Assembly (NCBI GenBank): GCA_015060105.1
Contig: SUZD01000008.1
Coordinates: forward strand, 1-64,000
Origin: Rikenellaceae bacterium
GTDB taxonomy: Bacteria; Bacteroidota; Bacteroidia; Bacteroidales; Rikenellaceae
Length of the DNA: 64,000 nt
Direction: 5' to 3'
A program made the position numbers and the translations under genes. Shown one piece after another: positions 55,815 to 63,666 of this stretch; position 1 is the stretch's first letter, and the number at the start of each line of letters is the position of its first letter. The notes beneath the pieces were generated by a model. The model ran no database searches. It saw only the letters and a list, made by a program, of their open reading frames with translations, and was not told the origin of the DNA.

Positions 55815-56751
55815 GCTTTCGATACCTCAAAGAATATTATACTACATATCGCTCTCGTTTATGTACCTGATAGCGATATTGCCCGACTTTATTCTTGTGG
55901 CTGTGTTTAAGCCACTGATTTATCTGTTGGTATATCGAGTGGCACGCTACCGTGTTAAGGTGGTGCGTGATAACTTAATAAAATGTTTTCCCGAAAAGAC
56001 TCCGCGCGAACTGCGTACCATTGAGCGAAAGTTCTATTTCTTCTTTGCTGAACTGATACTTAATGTTGTCAATATGCTTACTATGTCGCGCCGCAAGTTG
56101 CGTCGTCTGCTAACCGTTGAGGGCGATGAAGTATTTACAACCGACCCCCGACACGCAATCATAGTGACTGCGCATTTTGGCTGTTGGGAGATGCTGGCAG
56201 GATTTCCGATGCGTAATCATAGATTTAAGAATGTTTGTGTCTATCACGAGTTGGAAAATCCCGTTGCCGATGAGATTATGCGATATATCCGCGAGCGGGT
56301 GGGTGGTGTACCTGTTGAGCGACGCGAGGTTTTGCGCCATTATATTGCGAATCGTAATGGCTATCCCGATGGCGATCGTATGTTGTGGGGTATGATTTCG
56401 GACCAAACTCCTGCACGAGATTTGAAACACCATTGGCTGCGATTTATGGGACGCCCGACGGTGTTTGCACGTGGCTCGGAGTATATGGCAGTCAAATTTG
56501 GCACCCCTATCTATTTTTTGTGGGTGGAACATCGTGGTTTTGGCCGCTATCACTATCGTTTGGAGCAAATTTATGATGGCGTGGAGCAACTGCCCGAGTA
56601 TGAGATAACAACCCGTTATGCAGCGCTATTGGAGCAACAGATTCGCCAACAACCAGAGTTGTGGTTGTGGACACACCGCCGTTGGAAACGAGTGTTTGGT
56701 GCCGAAGCGCAACAAAGTTATTATGAACGTTATCCCGAAGAGCGTCCGTGA
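55801..56751 (+). CDS. LpxL/HtrB-type lysophospholipid acyltransferase
   Basis: A 316-residue membrane-associated acyltransferase. After an N-terminal hydrophobic segment (about 12-45) come NLIKCFPEKTPRELRTIERKF, the catalytic HFGCWE (HX4E, about 122-127), a GMISDQTPARD segment and the C-terminal LWTHRRWKRVF, as in lipid A late acyltransferases. Addition of a secondary acyl chain to lipid A is the likely role. It overlaps DUF389 by 14 bases and the glycosyltransferase by 4. Confidence 0.92.
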   Translation: MSKSRLSIPQRILYYISLSFMYLIAILPDFILVAVFKPLIYLLVYRVARYRVKVVRDNLIKCFPEKTPRELRTIERKFYFFFAELILNVVNMLTMSRRKLRRLLTVEGDEVFTTDPRHAIIVTAHFGCWEMLAGFPMRNHRFKNVCVYHELENPVADEIMRYIRERVGGVPVERREVLRHYIANRNGYPDGDRMLWGMISDQTPARDLKHHWLRFMGRPTVFARGSEYMAVKFGTPIYFLWVEHRGFGRYHYRLEQIYDGVEQLPEYEITTRYAALLEQQIRQQPELWLWTHRRWKRVFGAEAQQSYYERYPEERP

Positions 56752-57746
56752 AGTGTAAAGTAGTCATACTGAATTGGAATGGTCGTCTGCACCTTGAAAC
56801 CTACCTGCCAAGTGTAGTGGAGGCTTGCCCGTCGTGGGCGGGAGTTGTTGTTGCCGATAATGGCTCGACTGATGATTCGTTGTCGTTTGTCGAGACGCAA
56901 TTTCCGATGGTTGAGATAGTACGACTGCCGCAGAATTATGGTTTTGCCGAGGGTTATAATAGAGCCCTTGCACAGGTCGCTGATTGTGAGTTTGTAGTTT
57001 TGCTGAATAGCGATATTGAAACGCCGAAAGGGTGGCTTGAACCATTGATTTCGTGCCTTGAAAACAATTCAAACGTTGGTGCCGTAGCACCTAAACTGCG
57101 CTCGTGGTGCGAGCGTGATAGCTTCGAGTATGCCGGAGCATCGGGTGGATTTATAGATGTGTTGGGTTATCCGTTTTGTCGAGGTCGCATAATGAGTACT
57201 GTCGAGAAGGATAATGGACAATATGATGACGCACGTACTGTTTTTTGGGCATCGGGTGCAGCGTTTGCTTGTCGCTTGGACGTTTTTAGACAGATGGGAG
57301 GTTTTGATGGCGATTTCTTTGCTCATCAAGAGGAGATAGACCTATGTTGGCGAATGTGGAAGGCTGGATACGAGGTAAGGGTAGAACCGCAAAGCGTTGT
57401 GTATCACTTGGGCGGAGGTACATTGCCTAATAACTCTCCACGAAAAATATATCTCAATCATCGAAATAATCTGTCGATGTTGTATAAAAATCTTGAACCA
57501 TCGAAACGTTGGTGGGTATTACCCATAAGATTACTGCTTGATGGCGCATCGGCATTCGTATATATGTGTCAAGGTAATCTGCCGTTTGTAAAGGCTGTAT
57601 GGCAGGCGCATCGAGACTTCTTTGCCCGACGAAAGAGTTTGCGAACCAAGAGAACTGTGCAACTCGCATCACCGCAAGGTATTTATCGGGGCTCTATCGT
57701 TCTGCGTGCAATGTTTGGTAGAAAGCGTTTTGACAAAATGGTTTAA
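56748..57746 (+). CDS. family 2 glycosyltransferase
   Basis: A 332-residue GT-A glycosyltransferase. It has VVILNWNGRLHLETYLPSV, VVADNGSTDDS, NYGFAEGYNRAL, the metal-binding VLLNSDIE (DxD equivalent), and the acceptor-site region GGFDGDFFAHQEEIDLCWRM. Such enzymes resemble rhamnosyltransferases of cell-surface polysaccharide synthesis. The GTG start overlaps the preceding TGA. A hydrophobic stretch at about 262-280 may anchor it to the membrane. Confidence 0.9.
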   Translation: MKCKVVILNWNGRLHLETYLPSVVEACPSWAGVVVADNGSTDDSLSFVETQFPMVEIVRLPQNYGFAEGYNRALAQVADCEFVVLLNSDIETPKGWLEPLISCLENNSNVGAVAPKLRSWCERDSFEYAGASGGFIDVLGYPFCRGRIMSTVEKDNGQYDDARTVFWASGAAFACRLDVFRQMGGFDGDFFAHQEEIDLCWRMWKAGYEVRVEPQSVVYHLGGGTLPNNSPRKIYLNHRNNLSMLYKNLEPSKRWWVLPIRLLLDGASAFVYMCQGNLPFVKAVWQAHRDFFARRKSLRTKRTVQLASPQGIYRGSIVLRAMFGRKRFDKMV

Positions 57747-57751
57747 TTGGT

Positions 57752-58258
57752 GTGAATACACTATTATCGAAAATACACTTACTTACCGAATACGCAGCCG
57801 AGCATAATCTTGCCACTCGGATTGCGTTGTTGTTTGATGTGTCGCGCAGTTCGCATGTTAAAAGGCTGTATGTCGTAGATCTCCTCTCGGGGGAGGTGCT
57901 TATGTCATGCTTGGCGGCAAGTGGTCGTGGCCGAACATTGTGGAGCCGCCTGTTTCCTCGCACGGGAGATGTGCCCGATTCTTGGCTTACTCCGATAGGG
58001 CGTTGTCGGATTGCCGAGCGTTATGAAGGTGAGTTTGGTGTGGCTTATCGACTTGATGGATTGGATACAACCAATGCTAATGCGCGTAGCCGTGCAATTG
58101 TGCTTCATTCGTCACCAGAGATTCCGAACGCGAACATCTCATTTGCTCCGTTGTGGTGTAGTAGGGGATGTGTTGTCGTTGCTCCGTCGGCTTTCCGCAA
58201 AATAGACGAAATACTCAAAGATACCTCTGACGCTTTGTTGTGGATTTATGCTGATTAG
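57752..58258 (+). CDS. L,D-transpeptidase-like catalytic domain protein
   Basis: A 168-residue protein without clear signal peptide. The motif HSSPEIP (117-123) followed by LWCSRGCVVVAPS (His, then Ser-x-Gly-Cys with catalytic Cys about 140) is that of the murein L,D-transpeptidase catalytic domain family (YkuD-like). Such enzymes act on peptidoglycan; lack of an obvious signal is odd and the chosen GTG start may be wrong, although no better upstream start is seen. It ends the seven-gene series, and its 3' end overlaps the convergent DUF5715 gene by 4 bases. Confidence 0.82.
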   Translation: MNTLLSKIHLLTEYAAEHNLATRIALLFDVSRSSHVKRLYVVDLLSGEVLMSCLAASGRGRTLWSRLFPRTGDVPDSWLTPIGRCRIAERYEGEFGVAYRLDGLDTTNANARSRAIVLHSSPEIPNANISFAPLWCSRGCVVVAPSAFRKIDEILKDTSDALLWIYAD

Positions 58259-58995
58259 GGGCGAGCGGTAATGTGAAAACACGCCTGCTTACGCTCGTAT
58301 TTAACATAGCAGCGACCCTCGTCTTTGAGGTTTTTCAATACCTCTGCCAAAATCTGTTTCATCATTGCCGATTCGAAAGTTGCGGTATGACCTGTGTGTT
58401 TGTAGAATCGAGCATAGGTTATGTCGAAAGTGGTGCCGTAGAAGTGGCACGAATTTTCCGAAGCATTGACGTTGCCCGAACGACGCAACTTTTTGACATC
58501 ATTTCGAGTACGCGTAACACTTGTTACAATAGGGCAAATACCCACAATACCGAAACGGCGTTCAAGGGAGTCGGCAAAGTTGCGACCTATATCTTCGAGT
58601 AAATCGGCTGCCTTGGGAACAAGAAAAGGGGATGAGTGAGTCAGTTTGTCAATCTTGTAAAACTCGCAGCTGGCAATGTGTTTAACTCTTTTAGAGGGCT
58701 CTTCGTCTGGCGAAGAGAGTGGCGCAAATCCCAACTTTTGGGCGGCTGCAAGTTGTACGTCGTTCATATCTCGGAATAGACGCGAGTATTTCCATTGATA
58801 ATGTATGCGGGTGGTTTTGGCCTTTTCGAGCATCGCCAAGTCGGCCTTTTCGAGAGCGATAGCCTCTTGTCGTTGCGCCTCACGATAGTCGCGACCAATC
58901 TTGAAAAAAGTGCAGAATAACGCAAAAACAAGTATGCCGTACAGATACGGTTTTAATTTGGGGTTAAGGTGTCTTTTGAGTCTGCGTTTCGCCAT
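58255..58995 (-). CDS. DUF5715 protein, peptidase M15-like
   Basis: A 246-residue protein with a basic N-terminus and a membrane anchor (about 17-36), so the main domain is periplasmic. The segment SENSCHFYGTTFDITYARF (about 187-205) resembles the SxHxxGxAxD metal motif of M15 peptidases, which cut D-Ala-containing peptides; an SVTRTRNDVKKLRRSGN segment precedes it. A peptidoglycan role is inferred from this and from the convergent L,D-transpeptidase-like gene. An upstream ATG at 59031 is possible, but the start at 58995 leaves a normal basic N-terminus. Confidence 0.8.
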   Translation of the reverse strand: MAKRRLKRHLNPKLKPYLYGILVFALFCTFFKIGRDYREAQRQEAIALEKADLAMLEKAKTTRIHYQWKYSRLFRDMNDVQLAAAQKLGFAPLSSPDEEPSKRVKHIASCEFYKIDKLTHSSPFLVPKAADLLEDIGRNFADSLERRFGIVGICPIVTSVTRTRNDVKKLRRSGNVNASENSCHFYGTTFDITYARFYKHTGHTATFESAMMKQILAEVLKNLKDEGRCYVKYERKQACFHITARP

Positions 58996-59026
58996 ATTAA
59001 ATAAGTCGTTGTTCACAATAAAAAAA

Positions 59027-59063
59027 GACACTCTCGGTAGCTAATGCGTCCTCGGGTGTCTTT
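59027..59063 (-). terminator. terminator of tRNA-Gln
   Basis: A GACAC/GTGTC-based stem of about seven pairs; on the minus strand it is followed by seven T. Confidence 0.65.
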
Positions 59064-59067
59064 TGAG

Positions 59068-59138
59068 TTGAGCTACCTGGATTCGAACCAAGAATGACAG
59101 AACCAAAATCTGCAGTGTTACCATTACACCATAGCTCA
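59068..59138 (-). tRNA. tRNA-Gln (TTG)
   Basis: Minus-strand cloverleaf: acceptor TGAGCTA/TAGCTCA, D arm with GGTGTAATGGTAACAC, anticodon stem GCAGA/TCTGT around loop TTTTGGT giving anticodon TTG, and T arm with GGTTCGAATCC. The CCA end is not encoded. A consensus promoter lies upstream. Confidence 0.95.
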
Positions 59139-59159
59139 ATTCAGCTCCTAAAAGCGATG

Positions 59160-59190
59160 CAAATGTACGACATTTTTTCTAATCTGCAAA
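59160..59190 (-). promoter_or_regulatory. consensus promoter for tRNA-Gln
   Basis: On the minus strand TTTG (59187-59190), 19 bases, then TACATTTG (59160-59167); the tRNA begins 22 bases downstream. Confidence 0.8.
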
Positions 59191-59210
59191 CTTTTTTTCA
59201 TAAACTTTTG

Positions 59211-59218
59211 TATTTTTG
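59211..59218 (+). promoter_or_regulatory. -7 element for NSS transporter gene
   Basis: TATTTTTG, 27 bases before the ATG. Confidence 0.55.
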
Positions 59219-59245
59219 TGCCACAACCCATAAAAAAGAAGCAAA

Positions 59246-60595
59246 ATGAGTGATTCACGAACACAATTTAAGAGCAAATTTGGTATAATAATGGCCTCGG
59301 TTGGTAGTGCCGTAGGACTTGGTAATATTTGGCGCTTCCCTTACGAAGCAGGACAAAACGGAGGTGCCGCTTTTCTTATTATATATATTGTGTGTGTGCT
59401 GGTACTTGGAATACCAACGTTGATGGCCGAGATGACTATGGGCCGAATGACCCAAACTAACTCTGCACGCGCGTTTCGTAAAATGACCCAAAGTCCGGTT
59501 TTTAGCAAGGTCGGTTATCTTGGAGTGTTGGCTTGCGTGCTGATTATGGGTTTCTATACTGTGGTTGCTGGTTGGACATTTGAGTATATGTGGGAGGCGG
59601 TATCGGGAACAATGACAGATTTGAGCGCCGAACAATTTACCGCAAACTTTAACTCTTTTGTAGTATCTCCGTTCCGCCCGCTGTTTTGGACAATACTTAT
59701 GGTTGTTTTGACACACCTAATTATATTGGGCGGAGTACAAAAGGGTATCGAGCGTGCGGCGAAGTGGATGATGCCGATGCTGTTCTTGTTGTTGGTTGTG
59801 TTGTGCGTTTATTCGGTGATGCTGCCCGGAGCAAGCGCAGGACTTGAATTTTTGTTCAAACCCGACTTCTCGAAGATAACCTCCGAAGTGGTGTTGAGTG
59901 CAATGGGACAAGCCTTTTTCTCGTTGAGTTTGGGCGCGGGAGTTATGATTACTTATGCGTCGTATTTCGATAACGATGTCAATATTCCCCGCACGGCAAC
60001 AACCGTAGCACTGCTCGATACAAGTGTGGCATTCCTTGCAGGTATCCTTATCTTTCCTGCGGTTTTTACATTTGGAATTGAGCCAACACAAGGCCCTAAT
60101 TTGGTGTTTGTAACCCTGCCTAATATTTTTGCTCAACTGCCTATGGGGTCGGTTTTGGCATTTGCGTTCTTCTTGTTGTTGGCATTGGCTTCGATAACAT
60201 CGTTGATTTCGTTGCATCAGGTGGTGACAGCGTATGTGGCCGAGGAGTTTAAGTTGTCGAATCGCAAAGCAGCATTGGTGGTGTCGTGTACAATCGCAGT
60301 GTTGGCGGTTTTGTGCTCGTTGAGTTTGGGTGTACTGAATGATATCAGAGTAGGCGGTTTGTGTATGTTTGATTTGATGGACTATGTGACGGCCAAGATT
60401 ATGATGCCGCTGGGTAGTTTGCTGTTGTGCTTGTTCCTTGGCTGGAAGGTTGAGAAATCGAAGATTCTCAATGAAATTACGAATTATGGAACACTTCGTT
60501 GGCGATTGGCCAAGACGTTTGTCGTAATGCTCAAATATGTAGTTCCGATTCTGGTGGCGTTGGTGTTTATCAACGAGTTGGGCCTCTTTGAATAG
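59246..60595 (+). CDS. neurotransmitter:sodium symporter family transporter
   Basis: A 449-residue inner-membrane protein with about 11-12 hydrophobic segments. The first helix carries the NSS signature ASVGSAVGLGNIWRFPYEAG with GGAAFLIIY following; sodium ligands of the LeuT type are expected here and in SLGAGVMITYASYFDND. Bacterial members take up amino acids with sodium. The substrate is not decidable. Confidence 0.93.
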   Translation: MSDSRTQFKSKFGIIMASVGSAVGLGNIWRFPYEAGQNGGAAFLIIYIVCVLVLGIPTLMAEMTMGRMTQTNSARAFRKMTQSPVFSKVGYLGVLACVLIMGFYTVVAGWTFEYMWEAVSGTMTDLSAEQFTANFNSFVVSPFRPLFWTILMVVLTHLIILGGVQKGIERAAKWMMPMLFLLLVVLCVYSVMLPGASAGLEFLFKPDFSKITSEVVLSAMGQAFFSLSLGAGVMITYASYFDNDVNIPRTATTVALLDTSVAFLAGILIFPAVFTFGIEPTQGPNLVFVTLPNIFAQLPMGSVLAFAFFLLLALASITSLISLHQVVTAYVAEEFKLSNRKAALVVSCTIAVLAVLCSLSLGVLNDIRVGGLCMFDLMDYVTAKIMMPLGSLLLCLFLGWKVEKSKILNEITNYGTLRWRLAKTFVVMLKYVVPILVALVFINELGLFE

Positions 60596-60623
60596 AGAGT
60601 TTGGAATAATCAAAAGAAAAACG

Positions 60624-60631
60624 TATATTTG
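60624..60631 (+). promoter_or_regulatory. -7 element for VTC-DUF4956 operon
   Basis: TATATTTG, 31 bases before the first gene; only 28 bases after the transporter stop. Confidence 0.55.
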
Positions 60632-60662
60632 TACAATTCAAAAAAAACTAAAACCTACTATT

Positions 60663-61088
60663 ATGAAGCAACGCATAGCCTGTTTGATTGTAATGTTGAT
60701 ATGTGCAACGGCTGCATATTGCCAACTTACTCCCGAACAACTTGCAAAACGAGAACGTCGCAAAAACCTTACGGTTAAAGAGTGGAATACTGATGGTAAA
60801 TCGAAAACCAAATGGCTCGATCACCTCACTGTGTATGATGATCAGGGTCGCAAGGTCGAAGAGATTGAGTATAATACCTATGGTCAGGTTGAGCGTGTAA
60901 CTTGTGAGTACGATGAGGTTACAGGTAAGGTTTCCAAAGAGGTCGTGTACGATGACCGCAATAAACCTGTGCGTATTCGTAAGTATGAGTACAATCCAGA
61001 TGGCACCAAACGCCGTCAATACAACTATATGCCTAATGGTAAGTTGTATAGTGTAAAAGTCTTTGAATATATTTTCTCGGATAAATAA
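60663..61088 (+). CDS. secreted small repeat protein
   Basis: A 141-residue exported protein (signal MKQRIACLIVMLICATAAYC). The mature part contains three to four short repeats of about 20 residues built on Y-x-D-x-x-G/N-K: TVYDDQGRKVEEIEYNTYG, CEYDEVTGKVSKEVVYDDRN, KYEYNPDGTKRRQYNYMPNG, similar to MORN or YD-type beta repeats. Function is unknown. Its stop overlaps the VTC gene start by one base, so it belongs to that operon. Confidence 0.8.
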   Translation: MKQRIACLIVMLICATAAYCQLTPEQLAKRERRKNLTVKEWNTDGKSKTKWLDHLTVYDDQGRKVEEIEYNTYGQVERVTCEYDEVTGKVSKEVVYDDRNKPVRIRKYEYNPDGTKRRQYNYMPNGKLYSVKVFEYIFSDK

Positions 61089-61870
61089 TGGCTATCTCGG
61101 AACTAAATAAGTTGCCGATATGGGACAAAATGCAGACCATCGACTTGTCGGAGATGAAATCCATCAAGTTGATGAATCGCATTGATACCAAGTTTATAGC
61201 CAATAGTGACGATTTGCCACGCATTTTGGAGATGGCACTCGACCTTTATCGAGTGCAGTCTATTGATGGTGTGCGAGTGGCTCGCTACGACACTCTCTAT
61301 TATGATACCCCCGATTTGGCAATGTACACGATGCACCACAATCGCAAACTGCGTCGCCAAAAGGTGCGTACCCGTACCTATGTTGAATCGGATTTATCGT
61401 TTCTCGAAGTGAAAAATAAGACCAATAAGGGTCGCACCAAGAAGAAACGCATCGAAATCAGTCGTGAAACATTTTTTAATATCCACTCCAACGGCGAGGC
61501 AATGGAGTTCTTGAATGAACGCTCTATGTTCGACCCTGTGATATTGTGTCCTAATGTGGCGACTCGATTTGACCGCATAACACTTGTGAATAAGGCGAAG
61601 ACAGAGCGATTGACTATTGATCTTAATTTGGAGTTCGAGAGCGTTGCGACAGGTGTTAAAGTGTCGCCTCCTCGCTTGATGATTATTGAGTTGAAGCAAG
61701 ACGGATTGTGCCATTCGGATATGAAAATGATACTGCGAGAGTTGCGTATCAAACCCAATAAAATCAGTAAGTGCTGTATCGGAACCGCGCTTACAAATCC
61801 CAATGCGAAGAAAAATCGTTTTGGAGTGAAAATCAGAAAAATAGAAAAGATAACCAAAGCAAAACTTTAA
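61088..61870 (+). CDS. VTC-domain polyphosphate polymerase-like protein
   Basis: A 260-residue cytoplasmic protein of the VTC/CYTH-like tunnel fold. Charged tunnel residues typical of polyphosphate polymerases are present: NRIDTKF (30-36), YYDTPD (71-76), RRQKVRTRTY (89-98), FLEVKNK (105-111), KKKR (118-121) and IIELKQDG (199-206). Yeast Vtc4 uses this domain to make polyphosphate from ATP. The gene lies between a secreted protein and a DUF4956 membrane protein, so a membrane-linked polyphosphate or related polymer function is inferred. Confidence 0.85.
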   Translation: MAISELNKLPIWDKMQTIDLSEMKSIKLMNRIDTKFIANSDDLPRILEMALDLYRVQSIDGVRVARYDTLYYDTPDLAMYTMHHNRKLRRQKVRTRTYVESDLSFLEVKNKTNKGRTKKKRIEISRETFFNIHSNGEAMEFLNERSMFDPVILCPNVATRFDRITLVNKAKTERLTIDLNLEFESVATGVKVSPPRLMIIELKQDGLCHSDMKMILRELRIKPNKISKCCIGTALTNPNAKKNRFGVKIRKIEKITKAKL

Positions 61871-61875
61871 CTACC

Positions 61876-62724
61876 ATGAATATCAAAAGAATTTCTACAA
61901 TGATTCTGTCGCTTGCGATGTTGAGCGTCGGTTTGTTTTTTGTTCAACCAGTGTCTGCGCAAGAAAACTTTGATGCAGATATTGCCGCAGAGTATAGCGA
62001 GGGTGATGTAAATTCGGAGGTAATGGCAATTTCGTCACCCGAGGAGTTGAACTACGAAGATGTAACACCAAAGTTTTTGGGCGCAGAATTGTATGAGCAG
62101 GATAGCTTGCTCAACTTGTTGATTCGTTTTGCGTTCAACGTGTTGGTAAGCTGGATTATCGTTCAATTTTTCTACTATCGCAAATCGCCCCGTCGTGATT
62201 ACTACGTAACCTTCATGTTGTTTTCGGCAGTGATGTTCTTGCTGATTTTTATGATGGAGAATGTTAGTATGACAATGGGTATTATGCTGGGTTTGTTTGC
62301 AATCTTTGGAGTGATTCGTTACCGTACCGAGACTGTACCCATTCGCGAGATGACTTATCTGTTTGTGATTATCGGTACCTCGGTAATCAATGGTTTGTCG
62401 CTCAATATGACCTACACCAACTTGTTGGTGGCCAATGCTATGTTGCTGTTGTTGATGGCTTTGTTGGAGAATCGCTCGTTGCTCAAACATCAAACCACCA
62501 AACTTGTGTTGTACGATAAAATCGAGATGATTGTTCCCGAGAAACGCGAGGAATTGATTGCCGACTTGCAACAACGCTTGGGTATTACTAAAATTGATAA
62601 GGTGGAGATTGGGCATGTTGATTTCCTTCGTGATGTTGCTTTTGTAAAGGTGTATTATCACTTGGCGAAGGGCGAGACCAATACAATCAACCAAGTAACC
62701 AAAATGAACCAATATAATGGCTAA
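61876..62724 (+). CDS. DUF4956 membrane protein
   Basis: A 282-residue protein with a cleavable-looking signal (to about SAQ, residue 29), then hydrophobic segments at about 80-97, 109-125, 130-147 and 160-190, and a cytoplasmic C-terminal domain (about 200-282, LYDKIEMIVPEKREELIADL). GVIRYRTETVPIREMTYLFV is the DUF4956 signature. This family is repeatedly found next to VTC-domain proteins, and the pair probably forms a membrane complex. The gene starts 5 bases after the VTC gene and overlaps the next by 8. Confidence 0.87.
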   Translation: MNIKRISTMILSLAMLSVGLFFVQPVSAQENFDADIAAEYSEGDVNSEVMAISSPEELNYEDVTPKFLGAELYEQDSLLNLLIRFAFNVLVSWIIVQFFYYRKSPRRDYYVTFMLFSAVMFLLIFMMENVSMTMGIMLGLFAIFGVIRYRTETVPIREMTYLFVIIGTSVINGLSLNMTYTNLLVANAMLLLLMALLENRSLLKHQTTKLVLYDKIEMIVPEKREELIADLQQRLGITKIDKVEIGHVDFLRDVAFVKVYYHLAKGETNTINQVTKMNQYNG

Positions 62725-63598
62725 AAGAGTATCCATACTCGTCTTGGCGTTTTGTCTTTGTGTGGCAACATCGTGGGCTCAAAATCCTGAATATGTTGAT
62801 ACCGAGCTCGAAACTGTAAGGCGTGGCGCGCTACTTAATATTGGTGCCGAGGTTGAGAAGAAATTGGCCAAAGGCCTGAATTTGGGCGTCGAAGGTGAGG
62901 CTCGATTTAAGGAAATGACCAACTTTGCCAAAGGCGTCAATCATATGGAGCGTTTGGAGTTGGGCCTTAAAATGACCTATAAGGTATGCGACTATGTGAG
63001 GGTAGGTGGTGGTTATGCCTATCGCGCATATCTCAAAGATGGTAAAGAGAGTACTAATTGGGAGAACTATTGGAGCGATCGCCATGTTGTACACTTGGAG
63101 GCGACGGCTTCATATAAGGTGTCGCAATGGAAATTTTCACTCCGTTTGCGTCCCGAATTAACCGTTCGTACCGATTCGATTAACATTTTGGAGAAGGTTC
63201 GTAATTTCTTTGAGTTGCGTACCCGCTTGCAGGCTGAATATGAGTTCAGGTCGGTGCCTGTCGAGATTTTTGCCTATGTCGAGATGTTTAATACACTCAA
63301 TGCAATTAACCCCAATAATACCTTGAACAAGGTTTATGCTATGCACGGAGCGAAAAATCCGGGAACGTATTATTGCTCGTGGAGTGGACAGTATATCAAT
63401 GATATTCGTGCATCGGTGGGCGTTAGTTATCGCTTCGATAAACGCAATAGTCTAAAAGTCTATTATCGCTTCTTCCACGATATCGGACGAGATATACACC
63501 TTAATAAGAACTATGCCAATAATTTCAAGGAGTTTACGGTAACTCGTGAGTTGGAATATAACCATATGCTCGGTATCGGCTACTCGTATAGTTTCTAA
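62717..63598 (+). CDS. DUF2490 outer-membrane barrel protein
   Basis: A 293-residue secreted protein (signal to about SWAQ, residue 21). The mature part alternates polar and hydrophobic residues in repeated strands (NIGAEVEKKLAKGLNLGVEG, MERLELGLKMTYKVCDYVRV, FSLRLRPELTV) and ends GIGYSYSF with a C-terminal Phe, as outer-membrane barrels do. It matches DUF2490 in outline. As the last gene of the VTC unit it could be an outer-membrane part of that system. Confidence 0.83.
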   Translation: MAKRVSILVLAFCLCVATSWAQNPEYVDTELETVRRGALLNIGAEVEKKLAKGLNLGVEGEARFKEMTNFAKGVNHMERLELGLKMTYKVCDYVRVGGGYAYRAYLKDGKESTNWENYWSDRHVVHLEATASYKVSQWKFSLRLRPELTVRTDSINILEKVRNFFELRTRLQAEYEFRSVPVEIFAYVEMFNTLNAINPNNTLNKVYAMHGAKNPGTYYCSWSGQYINDIRASVGVSYRFDKRNSLKVYYRFFHDIGRDIHLNKNYANNFKEFTVTRELEYNHMLGIGYSYSF

Positions 63599-63615
63599 AC
63601 CATTTTCCATAAAAT

Positions 63616-63656
63616 AGAGCGACCTCCGCAATATGTGGAGGTCGTTCTGTTTTATT
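63616..63656. terminator. terminator between VTC operon and EEP gene
   Basis: AGAGCGACCTCC/GGAGGTCGTTCT stem with T-run on the plus strand; the convergent gene on the minus strand may also use it. Confidence 0.8.
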
Positions 63657-63666
63657 ATAGTTTTTT

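Noticed and set aside
60663..61088. RHS/YD-repeat toxin
   Set aside because: Only three or four short repeats, 141 residues and a signal peptide; no RHS core, toxin domain or immunity gene.
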